Made by a program: the position numbers and the translations under genes. Below, piece after piece: positions 42,550-55,400 of a DNA stretch of 64,000 nucleotides. The number at the start of each line of letters is the position of its first letter. Position 1 is the first letter of the stretch. Source of the DNA: Pohlia nutans (Eukaryota; Streptophyta; Bryopsida; Bryales; Mniaceae); the NCBI GenBank assembly GCA_022496805.1, contig CM040092.1, positions 18,804,113-18,868,112 on the forward strand. The letters are read 5' to 3'. Below the pieces are notes generated by a model. That model ran no database searches, was not told the DNA's origin, and saw nothing but the letters and a program-made list of their open reading frames with translations.

Positions 42550-42965
42550 GAGCAAGCCCAGCAGTTCTAGAGAAAATATGTCTACCAAGCATTAATTTGA
42601 GGGCCATTTTTAACTTAGAGGAATGATATACAAGAAGTAGCCCAACAACATTCCTGGAGCGAACACCAAGGCAACTTATAAAACTAAGATTTTATGAAAG
42701 TAACTTGATGACCTTGAAGCATGGGCCAGTGCATAGTCTTCAAGTTCGTTATTTAATTGTTGATTGAGCATCTTTGCTTGCTTGGTGTCAGAAATATGCT
42801 TGCGCCAAAGCTTATGTAGATGGCGGGGAAACCTCAAACTTTGGCTCCAAAAACTATTTTTTAGCGTTAGTGGGTAGTTGTTGGGCCAAACTTCGAAGCA
42901 AGTGAAGGTGACTACACCAAATCTTGGCGTTGGTCCCTCCAAAACACCTCCTGCTGGGCATGCTC
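42550..42965. mobile_element. Tourist/PIF-Harbinger-like MITE
   Basis: 416 bp with 15 bp terminal inverted repeats, GAGCAAGCCCAGCAG at the left and CTGCTGGGCATGCTC at the right (one mismatch), flanked by TAA on both sides (42547-42549 and 42966-42968). A 3 bp TWA-type duplication and GAGCA-type ends fit PIF/Harbinger. It sits in the right arm of the PAL B/C inverted repeat and is absent from the left arm at about 39730. Non-coding. Confidence 0.75.
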
Positions 42966-43508
42966 TAAAACCCATTTCCCTGATCCAACAACCGAACATA
43001 CCAAGTGCCGATTCCACATAATTCAGTTTCCGGCATCTGAAATTATGCACTTTGTAATCCTCCCAATTGCATTGCAGTCAGTTTAAACTCTTGCTTCAAT
43101 TCAAATGACAATTCCCTGTGTTCCTGAGGAGGCTCTCATCGGCCAGGCACAGTCATCCATACAGCGACAGGACAGGCCTACCAATCACATGTTCACAACG
43201 AATCAATTGCACACATGAGGCAACATGATCACAAGCATTCTGAAAATGCACGGCTTACTCGTGAAAGATCATAAATTGTGTGAACAATGCGTTCAAAGAA
43301 TGATATTCAACATTGAGCTTCGCTCATTACAAATCGAATCATCTTGTCCTCGAATGCTCTCTACCTCGCTACTCCATTACACAGCCCAATTCAGCTGTTC
43401 TAAGATGTGCACCAGTTCCCTGTTTTCTACATCAGGGCCCCGGATATTTACAAAGTTGCCCCGTTCCATCTAGAATCAAAATTGTGAACATTGACTCCTG
43501 TCCATCAC
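42966..43508 (-). other. PAL copy C 3' flank (right arm of inverted repeat)
   Basis: Minus-strand 3' flank of PAL C. Nearly identical to the PAL B 3' flank as far as about 43060, then diverging. It includes the presumed 3' UTR. Confidence 0.7.
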
Positions 43509-45707
43509 TCACAGGCTCTGCTTGGGGAAAGGTCCGGGAGCTCCGTTCCACCCCTCCACGCACTGCAGAAGAGGCTTGATCAGCTTGCCCTCCGACATGG
43601 CCTCGAACACCTTCTGGATCTCCGTCCCCGGCGACACCGTCCGCAATCCCGACAGCAATTGCGTCCCCAGCTCCGCCCTCACGAACTTGTACAATGGATA
43701 TGTCCTGCACTCCTCGATCCTGTTGCCCACCGCAGACAACCCCTTGTTGTCGTATGCTTCCCGCACCACCGGCACCACCACGCGCAACCGCTCTTGCACC
43801 TCCGCCTCGAACATCGGGATCTGCTCGAACACGGCAGCGGACGCGTCCTTGTGCAGCTTCAGCGCGTGGCTCACCAGCACTGCTCGCAGCTTCTCCATCA
43901 AAGGGTACGTCTCCGACGATGCGTCGTCGATGTAGCTGAACACCGGCTGCCGCTCCACCACCAGCAGCAGGTCCTTCTCGCAGAACCGCGACGGCAGCAG
44001 GGCGCCGTCCTTGCCCATGAACAGCGTCTTCTTCGCCGCCTGCGTCACCACTTGCTTCACTGCCGTCTGCATGGTCTCCTCCACATGCCGCAGGTCGATG
44101 GCTTGGCACAGCCCCACCAAGAACGTGGAGCTCATCAGCTTCAGAATCTCCACCGCCTCCTCGGTCTTGCGGGCCGACACCAGGCCCAGCGAGTTGACAT
44201 CCTGGTTGTGCTGCTCTGCGCTCTGCACGTGCGTGGTCACCGGGTTGGCCAGGTAATTCAGCTCCGACAGGTACGACGCCATGGCGATCTCCGCGCCCTT
44301 CATGCCGTAGTCCAGGCTCGGGTTGGGTCCTCCGCTCAGGTTGGACGGCAAGCCGTTGTTGTAGTAGTCGTTCACCAGCTCCGAGAACTGCGCGAACATG
44401 AGCTTGCCCACGGCGGCCACGGCCAGCCGCATGTTGTCCATGGACACGCCGATGGGCGTGCCCTGGAAGTTGCCCCCGTGCAGGGCGATGCCGCGCGCCG
44501 CGTCGATGATGGGGTTGTCGTTCACGGAGTTGATCTCGCGCTCGATGGCGTGCGTGGCGCTGCGGATCACCTCGATCTGGGGACCCAACCATTGCGGGGA
44601 CGTGCGCAGCGCGTACCGGTCCTGCTTCGGCTTCTTCAGGGGATCCGTCTCGTTCAGCTTGGCCGCGGCCTTCATGAAGTCGCTGCCCTCCAGCAGCCAC
44701 TCCATCACGGCGGCCGCCTCCATCTGGCCCGGGTGGTGCTTCAGCTTGTGCGTCAGGGGGTCCGCGAACTCCGGCTTGCCTTGCATCACTTCGCAGAACA
44801 ATGCCGACAACACCTCGGCCAGGAGAGCCAACACATTGGCGTCGAAGCACACGGTGGATGCCAACGCCGAGCCCACGGCCGTGCCGTTCACCAGCGCCAG
44901 CCCCTCCTTGGGCTGCAGCTCGAACGCCTTCTCCACGCCCGCCATGCGCAACCCCTCCAGCGCAGACACCTCGCGCCCATCTTCGGTGACGGCCCTGGAA
45001 TTGGGCCTGGCCGTGAGAAGGCCCGCGATGTACGACAGGGGCACCAGGTCTCCGGAAGCCGTGACGGTGCCGCGCAGGGGCAGCTTGGGCGTCACGTGCG
45101 CATTCAAAAGCTTCTCCATGGCTTCCAGAATCTCCCAGCGGATGCCGGAGTAGCCCTGCATCAACGTGTTGGTGCGCACCAGCATGGCGGCCCGGGTGGT
45201 CTCGGCGGGCAGGCAGTGGCCCTTCACCAGCACTCCGGCGTTGAGGAAGCGGATCAGCTCGCGCTGGAGCTCCACGCCTTGCTGCGTGCGGCGATGGGAC
45301 GTGGCGCCGAATCCCGTGGTGACGCCGTAGATGTCCCCGCCGTTCATGATCTTGGTGAGCACCCAGTTGGACGACTCGTCCACGCGCGCCTTGGCGTTGG
45401 CGGCGTCCAGCACCACGTTCACCGCAGGTCTGCGCGCGATGGCCGTGACTTGGCCCACGGTGAGGTTGACGCCCTCGATGGCCACTTCCGTGGAGTCGAA
45501 GAAGGTGGCCACCATCTGCTTCACCTCGTCCAGATGATTGCCTTGCAATTTGGCCGCCGTCTTGGCCCAGTTGAGAGGGTCCGCAGCTGCGGATTGTGGT
45601 GATGCGCCATTGCAGTTCAACATCATGGCCTGATCGGACAGCTTCTGCTTCTTCATGTAAAGAGCAGCGGAATCGTCCATGATGGGAATCGCTGCTGGGG
45701 GCGCCAT
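43509..45707 (-). CDS. PAL: phenylalanine ammonia-lyase, copy C
   Basis: Deaminates phenylalanine to cinnamate. 732 residues, intronless, start ATG complementary to 45705-45707. The protein is identical to copy B (Ala6; MIO triad 217-219; Tyr127; Phe154). Upstream of the ATG the sequence is instead that of copy A, including the CTGTTCAAGGTATATATAAT leader, so the switch from A-type to B-type falls between the ATG and codon 6. The frame continues upstream without a stop, as in copy A, but only from a TTG. It is transcribed towards copy B. The 3' end of CPSF2 lies about 2.1 kb upstream in the same orientation. Confidence 0.97.
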   Translation of the reverse strand: MAPPAAIPIMDDSAALYMKKQKLSDQAMMLNCNGASPQSAAADPLNWAKTAAKLQGNHLDEVKQMVATFFDSTEVAIEGVNLTVGQVTAIARRPAVNVVLDAANAKARVDESSNWVLTKIMNGGDIYGVTTGFGATSHRRTQQGVELQRELIRFLNAGVLVKGHCLPAETTRAAMLVRTNTLMQGYSGIRWEILEAMEKLLNAHVTPKLPLRGTVTASGDLVPLSYIAGLLTARPNSRAVTEDGREVSALEGLRMAGVEKAFELQPKEGLALVNGTAVGSALASTVCFDANVLALLAEVLSALFCEVMQGKPEFADPLTHKLKHHPGQMEAAAVMEWLLEGSDFMKAAAKLNETDPLKKPKQDRYALRTSPQWLGPQIEVIRSATHAIEREINSVNDNPIIDAARGIALHGGNFQGTPIGVSMDNMRLAVAAVGKLMFAQFSELVNDYYNNGLPSNLSGGPNPSLDYGMKGAEIAMASYLSELNYLANPVTTHVQSAEQHNQDVNSLGLVSARKTEEAVEILKLMSSTFLVGLCQAIDLRHVEETMQTAVKQVVTQAAKKTLFMGKDGALLPSRFCEKDLLLVVERQPVFSYIDDASSETYPLMEKLRAVLVSHALKLHKDASAAVFEQIPMFEAEVQERLRVVVPVVREAYDNKGLSAVGNRIEECRTYPLYKFVRAELGTQLLSGLRTVSPGTEIQKVFEAMSEGKLIKPLLQCVEGWNGAPGPFPKQSL

Positions 45708-46665
45708 TGAATTATATATACCTTGAACAGTAATTGGAGCCTGCAGCGAATTCAATGCAAGTCCTGAGCTACTGTTCGGTTGATTAGACCCCGAACTTTG
45801 CCTTCAGAAATTCCCGAATGAATTACACCCAGAGATCAATCAATCTATGTCGAATGAAACCGACGTAGAAGTGCCAGCCAGACTCCGTGCAATTCTACGC
45901 GGTACGTCGTGGATGATCGAAATGGCGTTGTGGAGGTAGCAAGAGATGGTTCTGTGATCGATCAGCTAGTTTTGGTTCAATCTGTAGAAGAAGTTGAATG
46001 AGCTAAGCATTGGCGAAGATGAGAAACTTCAGGTTCCAGATGTATTCCTAGGTAGTTCAGTCGATGCAGATGAGTGTCCAGAGCTCGAGGTGTGTGTAGA
46101 CTGTAGAACTCCGGACGGCTGGACATGGGTTGTGATGGTTAGACTGCCAAGGTCGGTATTTATATGAGGTGTCCGAGTGGAATCAATCTGTTCTATTGAT
46201 TGGGTCCAGTGGACGAAGCATGGGGTCAAGGAACCCCTGTTGACTACCAACGTGGAGGTCCGCTTTTTGACTCCATCGTTGACACGAACGCTTTTAGCGG
46301 GGCATTGTCGCTGTTGGCGACCTCTTGGGACTGGAATTCAAGTCTGAGGTTTTGTTGACGAGGGAGGGCAAAAGGTGGAGCTTTGGTGAGCTTGACCGTG
46401 TGGATTTGTGGAATTATATTGGCCCGGTTGATCAATGGGTACCGAAAGCAGCCTCGCAGCCAGTTGGTGTGTCGCTGTGTCTGAGAATTCTTCCGTCTTC
46501 GAGGTTGTGTGCAAGTCTTGAAGTTAGAGTTAAATTTTAAATTATTCTTGTGGCAAATATAATTACAGTAGTAATTGTAACAATTGTAATTGCAATTCCT
46601 GGGGGGCGTGTGAATCGGAGGATGAGTCAGGGCTAGACCCAGCTGGAATATGTTTTGTTCGTCCA
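45708..46665 (-). promoter_or_regulatory. PAL copy C promoter and 5' leader
   Basis: Nearly identical, inverted, to the PAL A upstream region 9020-9990. The TATA box (complement of ATTTATA) is at 46158-46164 and the CCAAT block at about 46176-46207. Both copies share the 60-75 codon open frames seen here, which are accidental. Confidence 0.7.
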
Positions 46666-47787
46666 GTGGTAAGCGCTACCACATATAACATTTTATAACA
46701 GTAGGTTCTAAATTTTCTACTGTTTTGATTGAATTTTACGGATATAGTAACTTTTGTTAGAACTGTTGTGAGAGAGGACATTTAGCATGGTTTGAGGAAA
46801 TTTATTATGAATCTAAGGAGAATTTACTTTAGATTTGAAAAATAGGACATCCAAGAATATCCAGAAGCATCAGAGAGAGTTTTGAAAACTTTAGTAGGGG
46901 TAGAATGTCTGAGGCTCAATATTGTGATGACCTTGGAATGTAGGCAAGTGGGGAAGAATGGATAGAATCATCGATATATGTGTTCATCTATAAACTTGTT
47001 TATTTTAAGGCACTTTTATCCACATTCTAACAATTTTAGGAAAACATTGAGAGGTCTTTGGCATATTTGTCCACTCCTTTGGCTATTTTTTCTAATGTAA
47101 AAGTGGCCACTCCCAGAATCAAGTAAGATTCTGCAGAATTTGGCTGGCTGTAGCTGGCGGAGGAGATGACTTTATTGGTATGGATGGTGTGCAACAATTA
47201 TTCAAATTGTGGTTATATTAAAGTGCTACACCAGTTGAATTTTGTGCATTGTCCTACGCCACTATAGCTCTATCTTCGCCAAAATGGATTTTCGCGATTC
47301 TGGACAGACCGTTGAAATTTTAGATTTCTAAATTATTGATTGAATTGATTAGGGTAGTCAGCATACTTAATCGTCAAGCTTTGGGGGTTGCTAGTGTAAC
47401 CCAGAATCAATCCTAGGCCTGATGTCGACCCATCAATCTTGGAACATCTTGTTTCCAACAAGTTTCAGAATTACTGTTTCACTTGGAGATACTAATGCAT
47501 TTCAAAATATTGACCTATCCACCTGATGTACTACCTTGTGTACAACTCAGAAAGCAATACATGCACTGATGCACTGCAGAGGAAAAAGCCTTTCTAGTTG
47601 GTAAATCTAGCCGTTGTCTCCGTCTGGAATCGTCAGGTGTCTTTAAGACCTGAACATGTCTCTCCTCTCCCAAGGCAGTGAGGATTCTCAAATGAGGCTG
47701 CTGATTTTGACTTCTCGTTTCAGAACACTCCTCTGCCAGCTTGCTCCCGCATAGGGAAGTGATCATTGATGAGGTAAACGTAAGCTG
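46666..47787 (-). other. spacer between CPSF2 3' end and PAL C
   Basis: Colinear (inverted) with the non-transposon pieces at 3206-3640, 4858-5008, 6472-6566, 8153-8208 and 8910-9020. It carries the unoccupied TTAA sites at 47367-47370 and 47218-47221 and the TTAC-type site at 47123-47126 where the left copy has insertions. About 46690-46925 has no counterpart on the left. No gene seen. Confidence 0.7.
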
Positions 47788-50700
47788 CTATAGCATGTAG
47801 AATTGAGAATATAGAAGATCTCGTAATTTGTAATATTCTTCTGACAATGGGCCCTCAATGACCAACTGCTGGCTTCCACCACTCTGCATGAAAAATTCAC
47901 CATTTCCTAATTAATAAGCAAACCACTTTCATCATTACTTCCTCTAGAAACAAGGTATAACACATCGATTGATATAGGCTGTAAAAATCTTTCTGATTGT
48001 GAGAGAACTGTGAGGATCAACGTGGAAATCATTCGGGCAAAATCAAAGAACTGTGTCGAGAGCTGTAAAATCCCACCTTCCTCACTGCAAAAGCATCACC
48101 GCATCGTAGTACACCACCAGCGAATTCAGCCTGGAGCAAGCAAACCAATCATGTCACAATTATGATGGGAACGGGTTTCGCATAGTAATCCTTGCCCTGA
48201 CACGCACCCATTAAGAAACCAGAGAGAAAGAAACAAAATTTCAACCTGAATGCCTTTCGTCGCCAAAAGTTGCTTGAAATCTGCAAGCCGCAAATCACCC
48301 ACGAAAACAGACTTATGGGGTGGAGGTGTTTCTGAAGGGAGTAGCGGAAGCATTCCTTCTGATTCTTGACTGCCGATTTCCCCGTCGACCCATGCCACCT
48401 CATAGTCTCCTAGCTGACACCAATTGCGTGCATGTCAGAAACGATGTCTACATAAGGATGTTTAAAAAGGATGTCTACGTAAAGATTTCTTTAGTATGTT
48501 GATCACCCTCTTCAGAAGCGAATCTAGATTGTACTAATTAAAAGCTGAACCAATACAAGTTATACAAATAAAATGAAAGTTGAAGTACAATTCTCTATGC
48601 GCTTTCTCCCATTTGAAGTTCAAATTTTACCTTTGGAATAATATCATAAGCACACTTGGCATGCAACCGAAAGCAACCATCTATATCATACTGGTGAGTT
48701 TGAAATACTTTATCTGCTCGCTTACATATTTCTTAAATCGACTCTAGAAACTAAATGAGTTCCGACTCAAGGTAACAGTTCTCTTACCTTTCTGAACAAC
48801 ACAGAACTCATTAACCGCTCAGTCAAGCGCACCTGCAAAGAACAGATATTACGCTAAATAAGAATGAACAGCGGCATTCAAAGCTATGCTAACCGAAACG
48901 ATTCGATCGGGTTCCTAACCGCATATTGCTAACAAGAGAGTTGGGGATTTCAAAGCATATGAAACTAGATAATGAATCATGTTGCAAGCCTACTTCATGA
49001 TTCAGATTGTTATTACAATCTTACGATTCAATACAATGCAACCAGCAATAGATTATAGCTACTAATTTACAAGTATAAACAACCTTACGTCTAAAAAGCA
49101 GTTTGACTACCTTATAGGCACACAAATCTGAGGTAACATCCTGTGTTTCACCAATACGGGGAGCATACACATCCCGACACACGTTTTTCACACAATGCTG
49201 CCTCAGATGCTCTGTGGCTTCTGCTGATCCATGTACAAGCACCTTCAAGAACCAACATTCGAAATTAAAAAAGCAACAAATCCCACATTTCTTATACCAT
49301 CTCCTAAGCCTAAGGCTACATAAAATCAAAGACGAGATAAAGTAATATTTTTTGTTCATGGAAAAATTCCAGTCAAGAGAAGTGGACTAACCGAGGAAGG
49401 TGCATAGTCATCTTACAAGTTTGATAGGAGCAACGTGAGCTAGAATGTTTTTGATGGAACGGCCATCAGAACGCCCCTCAAAATCCATGTAGTACAGTGC
49501 GCACTTTACTTGAACCTGTTAATTCAGCACAAAACTGTTGATCTCAGCACACGATGACTAAAGACAAAACGACAAAACCAAAGTCTCATGAGAGCTCTTC
49601 TCAAGCCTATAAATTTAACCAGCGCCTCAGGGATCTTCTGGAGCAGGGATCTAATCCAGCAGCACCTTAAACATGGAGCCGCCTAAAAAGCAAGACTATT
49701 GATAGGATCCTTTAATATATGTAAATACAGGCAGAAATAGAAACATACTGTATAATCTGTGATAACAACTTTCGAAGGTCTGTCAGCAAGAATCGCTTCC
49801 GCCTCTGGATCTGGATTCTCTTCGCCATCAGCAGGAAGAGGAGCCTGCAAAAATTGGAGGACACAGGTTATAGCCAGATGGCAATACGTATTGGTTGAAG
49901 ATATAAACTTTAAGTAATTTCTGTTCAACAACGTACCTACCATGATACATTGGTGTAACTTATAAACATGATTGAGCAGTGAATGAGACAGTATTGCTAG
50001 ATATATTGAAAACAGACCGGTTGAGTACTTTGGTAATCCATCAACTCTGTGTCTTTCACGACGTAATCATCAGGATTGATGACTTCTCCATACTCATCCC
50101 AGTCACTTGGGTTCTCGTATAGAGGGAACATAGGAGCTGCAGTTTTGTCTGATGCGGTGAAACCATCAATTAGTATCTGACGATGTGACGGTGCTTCGTT
50201 TGTTGCTAATAAACCTGCACGAAGCATACTACAAGGATTATCGTACATGCGCTGGAAAACAAAATGCCCTGAGAACAGAACGAGACAACGGCATGTTGTC
50301 CAGTAGGTATTAGATTACAGGAACACAGTAAGAGTGAGAGTAAGAGGCTACTTGTTACATTCATAAAGTGCACCCTACTTCCATGCCTCGCTCAGTATGC
50401 AGTCAAGACTACATTAGCTATTGGACTACGACAAAGCTTGAAGGTACTTCATACCTTCAACACCAACTGGAACACCACCACCAGGTTCTGCAATAGTTAG
50501 AGGTAGGGGCCCGGTCACATTTTTAACTTTTGGTGAAAAATGACCATCTTCTTCCATAGGAATGACCTCTCGCTCGGCTGCCGCCTTCAGCCTTTGCTCT
50601 TCTTCATAAGCTTGAAGTTCTTCACCTGTCAGTGGGATTTTTTTACTCATTGTAACCTTCACAATCTTTGGCGGTGGCTCTGCTTGCAGTTTTTTCGCTA

Positions 50701-53700
50701 GAGTTCCCATCTGCATGAAGATTATGAAACCAAATTATTAAGTGTTGTAAATTTGTTTTTTTATATCAGTAAAAAGCCTTCCTATTTGACCCCCAAGCAT
50801 CTTGGACAAAAGAGTAGAAGGCGCACCTGACCACGTTCAGTGAAAAGCACAAGATTTCGAGAATCTGTGGCCCATTCCACGAACAAATCACGAGCATATC
50901 CACCCTCCAAACTGGCCATTGAAGCAAAAACAACCTAGCACAAGGCAAATCAAGGTGTTTAATAAAACTAATCCTAGGTAGATTCAAAAAAATTACGTTT
51001 TTTATTTAGTCCTTGAAAACAGCTCAATTTCATATCTTAACCCATGTACTGTAGATTATATGAAAGAGCCAATCTGGTCATAAAACTGCACACCAGCACA
51101 CCTCCCTGAAACTACTTGGTGCCGAGCAATCTGGTGGTTTCAGAGCAGGTATTAGAGCTTTACCTTGGGGCCTGGAGGTAGTTCGTCAAACTCTTTCCGA
51201 TCGTGACACAACTTGAGGTACCTAGTACAAGAAATAAATAATCGCGAAGTTATGATCGAATGGCTCACAGGTTCTGAGCTCCATGCTGACATCACTACCC
51301 TTCATTTATAAACCTTCTTACCAACATTTAAAGGAAATCTGAATGATTTAAGAAAGTTGCCATGAGTTCTCACTTGAGAAGAAATGAGTTCTCTCTCGAA
51401 CTCCCAAAGGATCTAGCTATGGTATCACTCATCCATTCCAGCAGACTCTTTGCAAACTCCACAGTGCTGTAGGATACATTGGTAAGAAGTGCAACAGGAT
51501 AGCTAAGTCGTTGATGCGCCCAATTCTGCAGGTTAAAAACAATAATATTAGGGCTAAATTACAGTTAAGAAACTCCTACATCAAACAACAAGGCACCACG
51601 TCAATGTATATGAAACTGAGCAATACTTCAGCGCTTACACTTTCTAAGTGCAGAATAAGCTCAAGCACACGCCCTGCTGTTTCAACAGGTAACAAAACAT
51701 TGCCATCCGCCCGAAGCACTTTAAGTATCATATCTGCAAGGAATGGAGTGGCAACTGTTCAGGCCACCAACGGAAAAATTCAAAACATACACCGCAAAAC
51801 ATCTAATCTGTAACAAAGGTAACAGAGGGAATTAATAAGAAACTTACCGATAAATTCTTGGTCCCTCTGCTTCCGCTGAGGCTGGTTATTCAAAGCATTA
51901 TAGGCATCAGTGATGAGTACTGCTGGTCGCACAAAGTTCTCCAAAACGGTCTTGTTTAGATGCCTGCAGATAGGAGGATCTTTGAATCGTGGTTATTGCA
52001 CATTAACAACTTCTCACACAGACTGGTGCAAGAAGGTTACAAATTAGATCAAAAAATGAATTCGGATTAGCAACATTTGAAAGCAAGACTACGAACCAAA
52101 CGAGTGCTTGTGTGAACAAGGAAAATCCAACTCAATAACAAACACTGACCTCTCCTTGCGGTGATTGAAGTCCACAGCATAAATAATTTCCTCTGTGTCT
52201 TTCGTGATTTTCCAGATAGTTCCACCCAAGAGATGCCCCGCTGCATAAGGCGTGATTGTCATGCCTTCACCTTTACCTGCACTAAAACAAGAAAATGTGA
52301 AGATGTTTTGTATTGCATCAAACACGAGAGGAAGCATATAAGTAACTTCTTCAAAAGAGACACGCTAGATCGAAAGAAATAGAACAGTGTCTACGATCTA
52401 AGCACCTGCCAGCTGGTAGTGCTGCTGATACTTCAGCTGAACTGAGTTTAAGAAGGCCGTGTCCACATCATCAAGAGTGAATAGATCGAAATTGGAGACA
52501 GCCTGCACAGAGTAACGCTCAACACATGGAATACACCGTGACCCAAAAAAGTAACACAACGTGTTAAATGAGAGGAATATCACCTCAGACACTACTTGAA
52601 GAGCAAAAGAGAGGATAGTGAGACACTTCCAAAGACGTGAGAAGCATTTTCAACATAAGCTAATTATACCAATGCAACGAATTTACAGGTCTTCTAGACA
52701 GGAGAAAATGTTGAGGCATCTCGAAGAGTTATTCACGGAATATTGTTAAAAATGCATACCTTCCGTGAAAGGACGTGATCGTACATGTACATTTGCCCCA
52801 TGTGGTGCACTGGTAATGTACAATACATAGTCGCTTGCAGCCCAAGCTTGGCAAAAGCATAAGTATATGCCCCCAAGTGCATAGTGTCCGGATAAGACAA
52901 CAGAACAGCATCAATTGTCGGAGCCACACTGCCAAAGGTGGACGAACACAGTTACGTCAGACCATCCGATAACCAGAGGACATCATTTTCAGCAATGTAC
53001 TTGGAACGTGCTACTTCAAAAAAAGCATAGTCAAGGCGGTAAGCAAGTCTACCACATGGGAATGATAGATAAACATGCAATCGGACCAATCTATAGGACA
53101 AAAACAGCTCGCACGTTGCACACCTCCGTAAACGTCACCGACTCAGAAATCTCGACCAGTATTTCGAGGATAAAGTATTAGAATGGAAAGCTATCGCACT
53201 CCATTCATAATATCAAATTCCTCAAATATCTCCACGAAGAGGGCTAAGGGACACTGTTTCTAAGTATGCAGCCCAATTTCTTTCCCAAAACTGAAAAAAT
53301 AAAATTTACCTCCTCTCCAGGTCTACGACTTAATTGGAATTCACAATAACAAAACAATATTATTAGTCCTCAACAACCACGCAGGATTATGATTTATGAA
53401 CACCTACAGAGACACTTCTCCCGCCTAAACTCAATCGGTACGCGGCGCAATGCCAAAACCTTCAAAAAATGAGCTTTCACCAAAAAGTCTTAAATCTAGG
53501 GTTTACGATGCGGAAGCGACTTCTTGAGAGGCTCCAGAAGCGATAATTGTCAAATATCCCCACGGAGGAGGCTAAGCGACACTATTTCTAAGTACGCAGT
53601 CGGATTTCTTCCCTAAACTAAATAAATATAATGTACCTCCTCTCTACGTCTACAATATTTGATTAAAATTTACGATATTATAAGTCATCAACAATTATAA

Positions 53701-54259
53701 TTTATGAACACCTACACAAATTCACAAAATGTTGCACCTCAACTTCATCCAAAAAAATTCCAAAGAAGATTCCCCGCCTACACTCACACAGCCACAATCG
53801 GCACGCAGAGCAATGCCAAGACCTCAATTTAAAAAACGAGCTATCATTAATTAAAATACCTCCTCTCTAGCTCTACGACTTAATTAAAATTTACGATAAC
53901 TTAATCTTATAAATCCTCAACAAAGACGCGGGATTATAATTTATGAACACCTACACAACAGCTAAACCTGAAATTGATCCACTTGAAACCTAAACCTGAA
54001 ATTGAGACAAGAACACTGGTAAGACACAGCTCGGCCGCCTAAACTCACACAGCCACGGAGCGCAATGCCAAAACCTCGAAGAAAAACTTAAACCTAGGGT
54101 TTACGAATACCTCTTGAGAGGCTCCAGAAGCGAGAGGTCGAAACTATCGGTCCATCCACAATCCAGCAGGAAGCGGAAGCCGTCCACCTGCAGCAAGTAG
54201 CAGAGCGGCGCCTCGGAGTGCGCTCCGCTGAGCGGCGTCACTTGCACGCTCGTCCCCAT
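47788..54259 (-). CDS. CPSF2: cleavage and polyadenylation specificity factor subunit 2 (CPSF100)
   Basis: Nuclear pre-mRNA 3'-end processing factor, the non-catalytic metallo-beta-lactamase/beta-CASP partner of CPSF73. I built 18 exons with GT-AG borders and continuous phase, 2214 nt, 737 residues (Arabidopsis ~739): 54111-54259, 52760-52928, 52406-52502, 52150-52276, 51848-51963, 51639-51733, 51374-51525, 51164-51221, 50827-50934, 50456-50711, 50018-50214, 49749-49844, 49417-49515, 49111-49242, 48788-48832, 48246-48413, 48077-48130, 47788-47883. The N-terminus is [12 protein letters not shown]; the site matching the CPSF73 zinc motif is degenerate ([10 protein letters not shown]), as in the family. 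[30 protein letters not shown] and [10 protein letters not shown] are present; the end is [14 protein letters not shown]. The exon 17 donor (AAG|GTGGGA) is the least certain, since other plants have more residues there. Confidence 0.93.
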
Positions 54260-54806
54260 GGTTAATGATCCCTTAAACCTCCGTTGTTGTTGTTGTTTCC
54301 TCTGCTAAAATGGCAGCGCAACCATTGTGTTGTTGTTGTTGATTCTCCAAACCTTGTATCGCATCATCGCAATCCAAAAGAGCAAACAAAAAAATCAGAA
54401 CAACGATCACCTTCAATGGCTCCCTCCGATCATCTCCGCCGACTGCGATGGCCGCGAGCAACTGAAGCGTGCGCTCGGACAAAGACTTAAGATTCCTGGA
54501 ATATTCTTGACTCTGCAGAATCCCATCCTTGTAGAAAATTATTATCATTTGATACCAAAATTTTATCTCTCATTGTACAGTACAGTTTTATTTCAAGAGA
54601 TAATTTTATTGCTGTAATTTAATAGCTAGTCCAGTATAAATTAATTCAACAAATGAAATTTGAAAAGTTTTGGAAATTATATTTTTCAAAAATGTTGTTC
54701 AAGCATTGTGGAAAAAGGAATTTTGAGAAATATTCACAACACAAAATGAAAAGAATTAAAAATATCTATTATTTGGTGGGTGCATTAATATTGAACCATC
54801 TATTAA
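54260..54806 (-). promoter_or_regulatory. CPSF2 5' flank
   Basis: Upstream of the CPSF2 start on the minus strand; should contain its 5' UTR and promoter. A (GTT/AAC)n-like microsatellite lies at 54282-54295 and again near 54330. No gene on either strand is supported. Confidence 0.35.
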
Positions 54807-55396
54807 CCCCTAACTGCCTAACCAGCCAATTTTTTTCTGATGTACAAAATTGAATTTCATTTTCTCATCTATCATGCACTTTTTGCAAATAAAAAAAAAT
54901 ACTACAAATTTCTATGGCAAGATAGCTTCATGCATGTGTGATCCGATTAGAAAGGGGATGATTTGTGAAAATTTCATGCTTCATTTCATGCCACTATTTT
55001 TCACCAAATATTTCTAATATCTTAGTTCAAAATGAATCAAAAGTGCTCTAGTTGAAAAAATCAACTCATAAAATTCTGCAATCAAAAATTCTCCAAAAAT
55101 CACGACACTTAGAGTATTGCATTTCAACCCATCACAACAAATTTCATCCACAAAGTGTCAATATCTTATTCATAATCAAATTACAAAATAATTTTGAATT
55201 TTGCGTTTCAAATTTTACACAAAATATTGGTGATTGCAATCATAGATTTAAGTGTATGGACAAAATCTAAAATTCCAAATGTACAACTTTTATTCATACA
55301 TTAAGTCAAAATATCCCTATTAATTGCATTTATAATGCATTTATAATGCATCTTTGCAATTCTCCAAATCTCTAGAGGGTTGTATGAATTAAGGGG
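54807..55396. mobile_element. TTAA-flanked element, type CCCCTAACTGCC
   Basis: 590 bp between TTAA 54803-54806 and TTAA 55397-55400. Left end CCCCTAACTGCCTAACCAGCC (first 20 or so bases well preserved in its relative at 56488); right end GAATTAAGGGG. Its interior is homologous to 56488-57050 (shared TTCTATGGCAAGATAGCTTC). Non-coding. Confidence 0.75.
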
Positions 55397-55400
55397 TTAA

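Noticed and set aside
42676..43050. 124-codon frame on the minus strand near PAL C
   Set aside because: Runs across the MITE border and its flank; no conservation in the PAL B arm.
48629..48700. Extra CPSF2 exon between exons 15 and 16
   Set aside because: Splice-like borders exist, but joining exon 15 directly to 48413 gives [12 protein letters not shown], matching the family without a gap.
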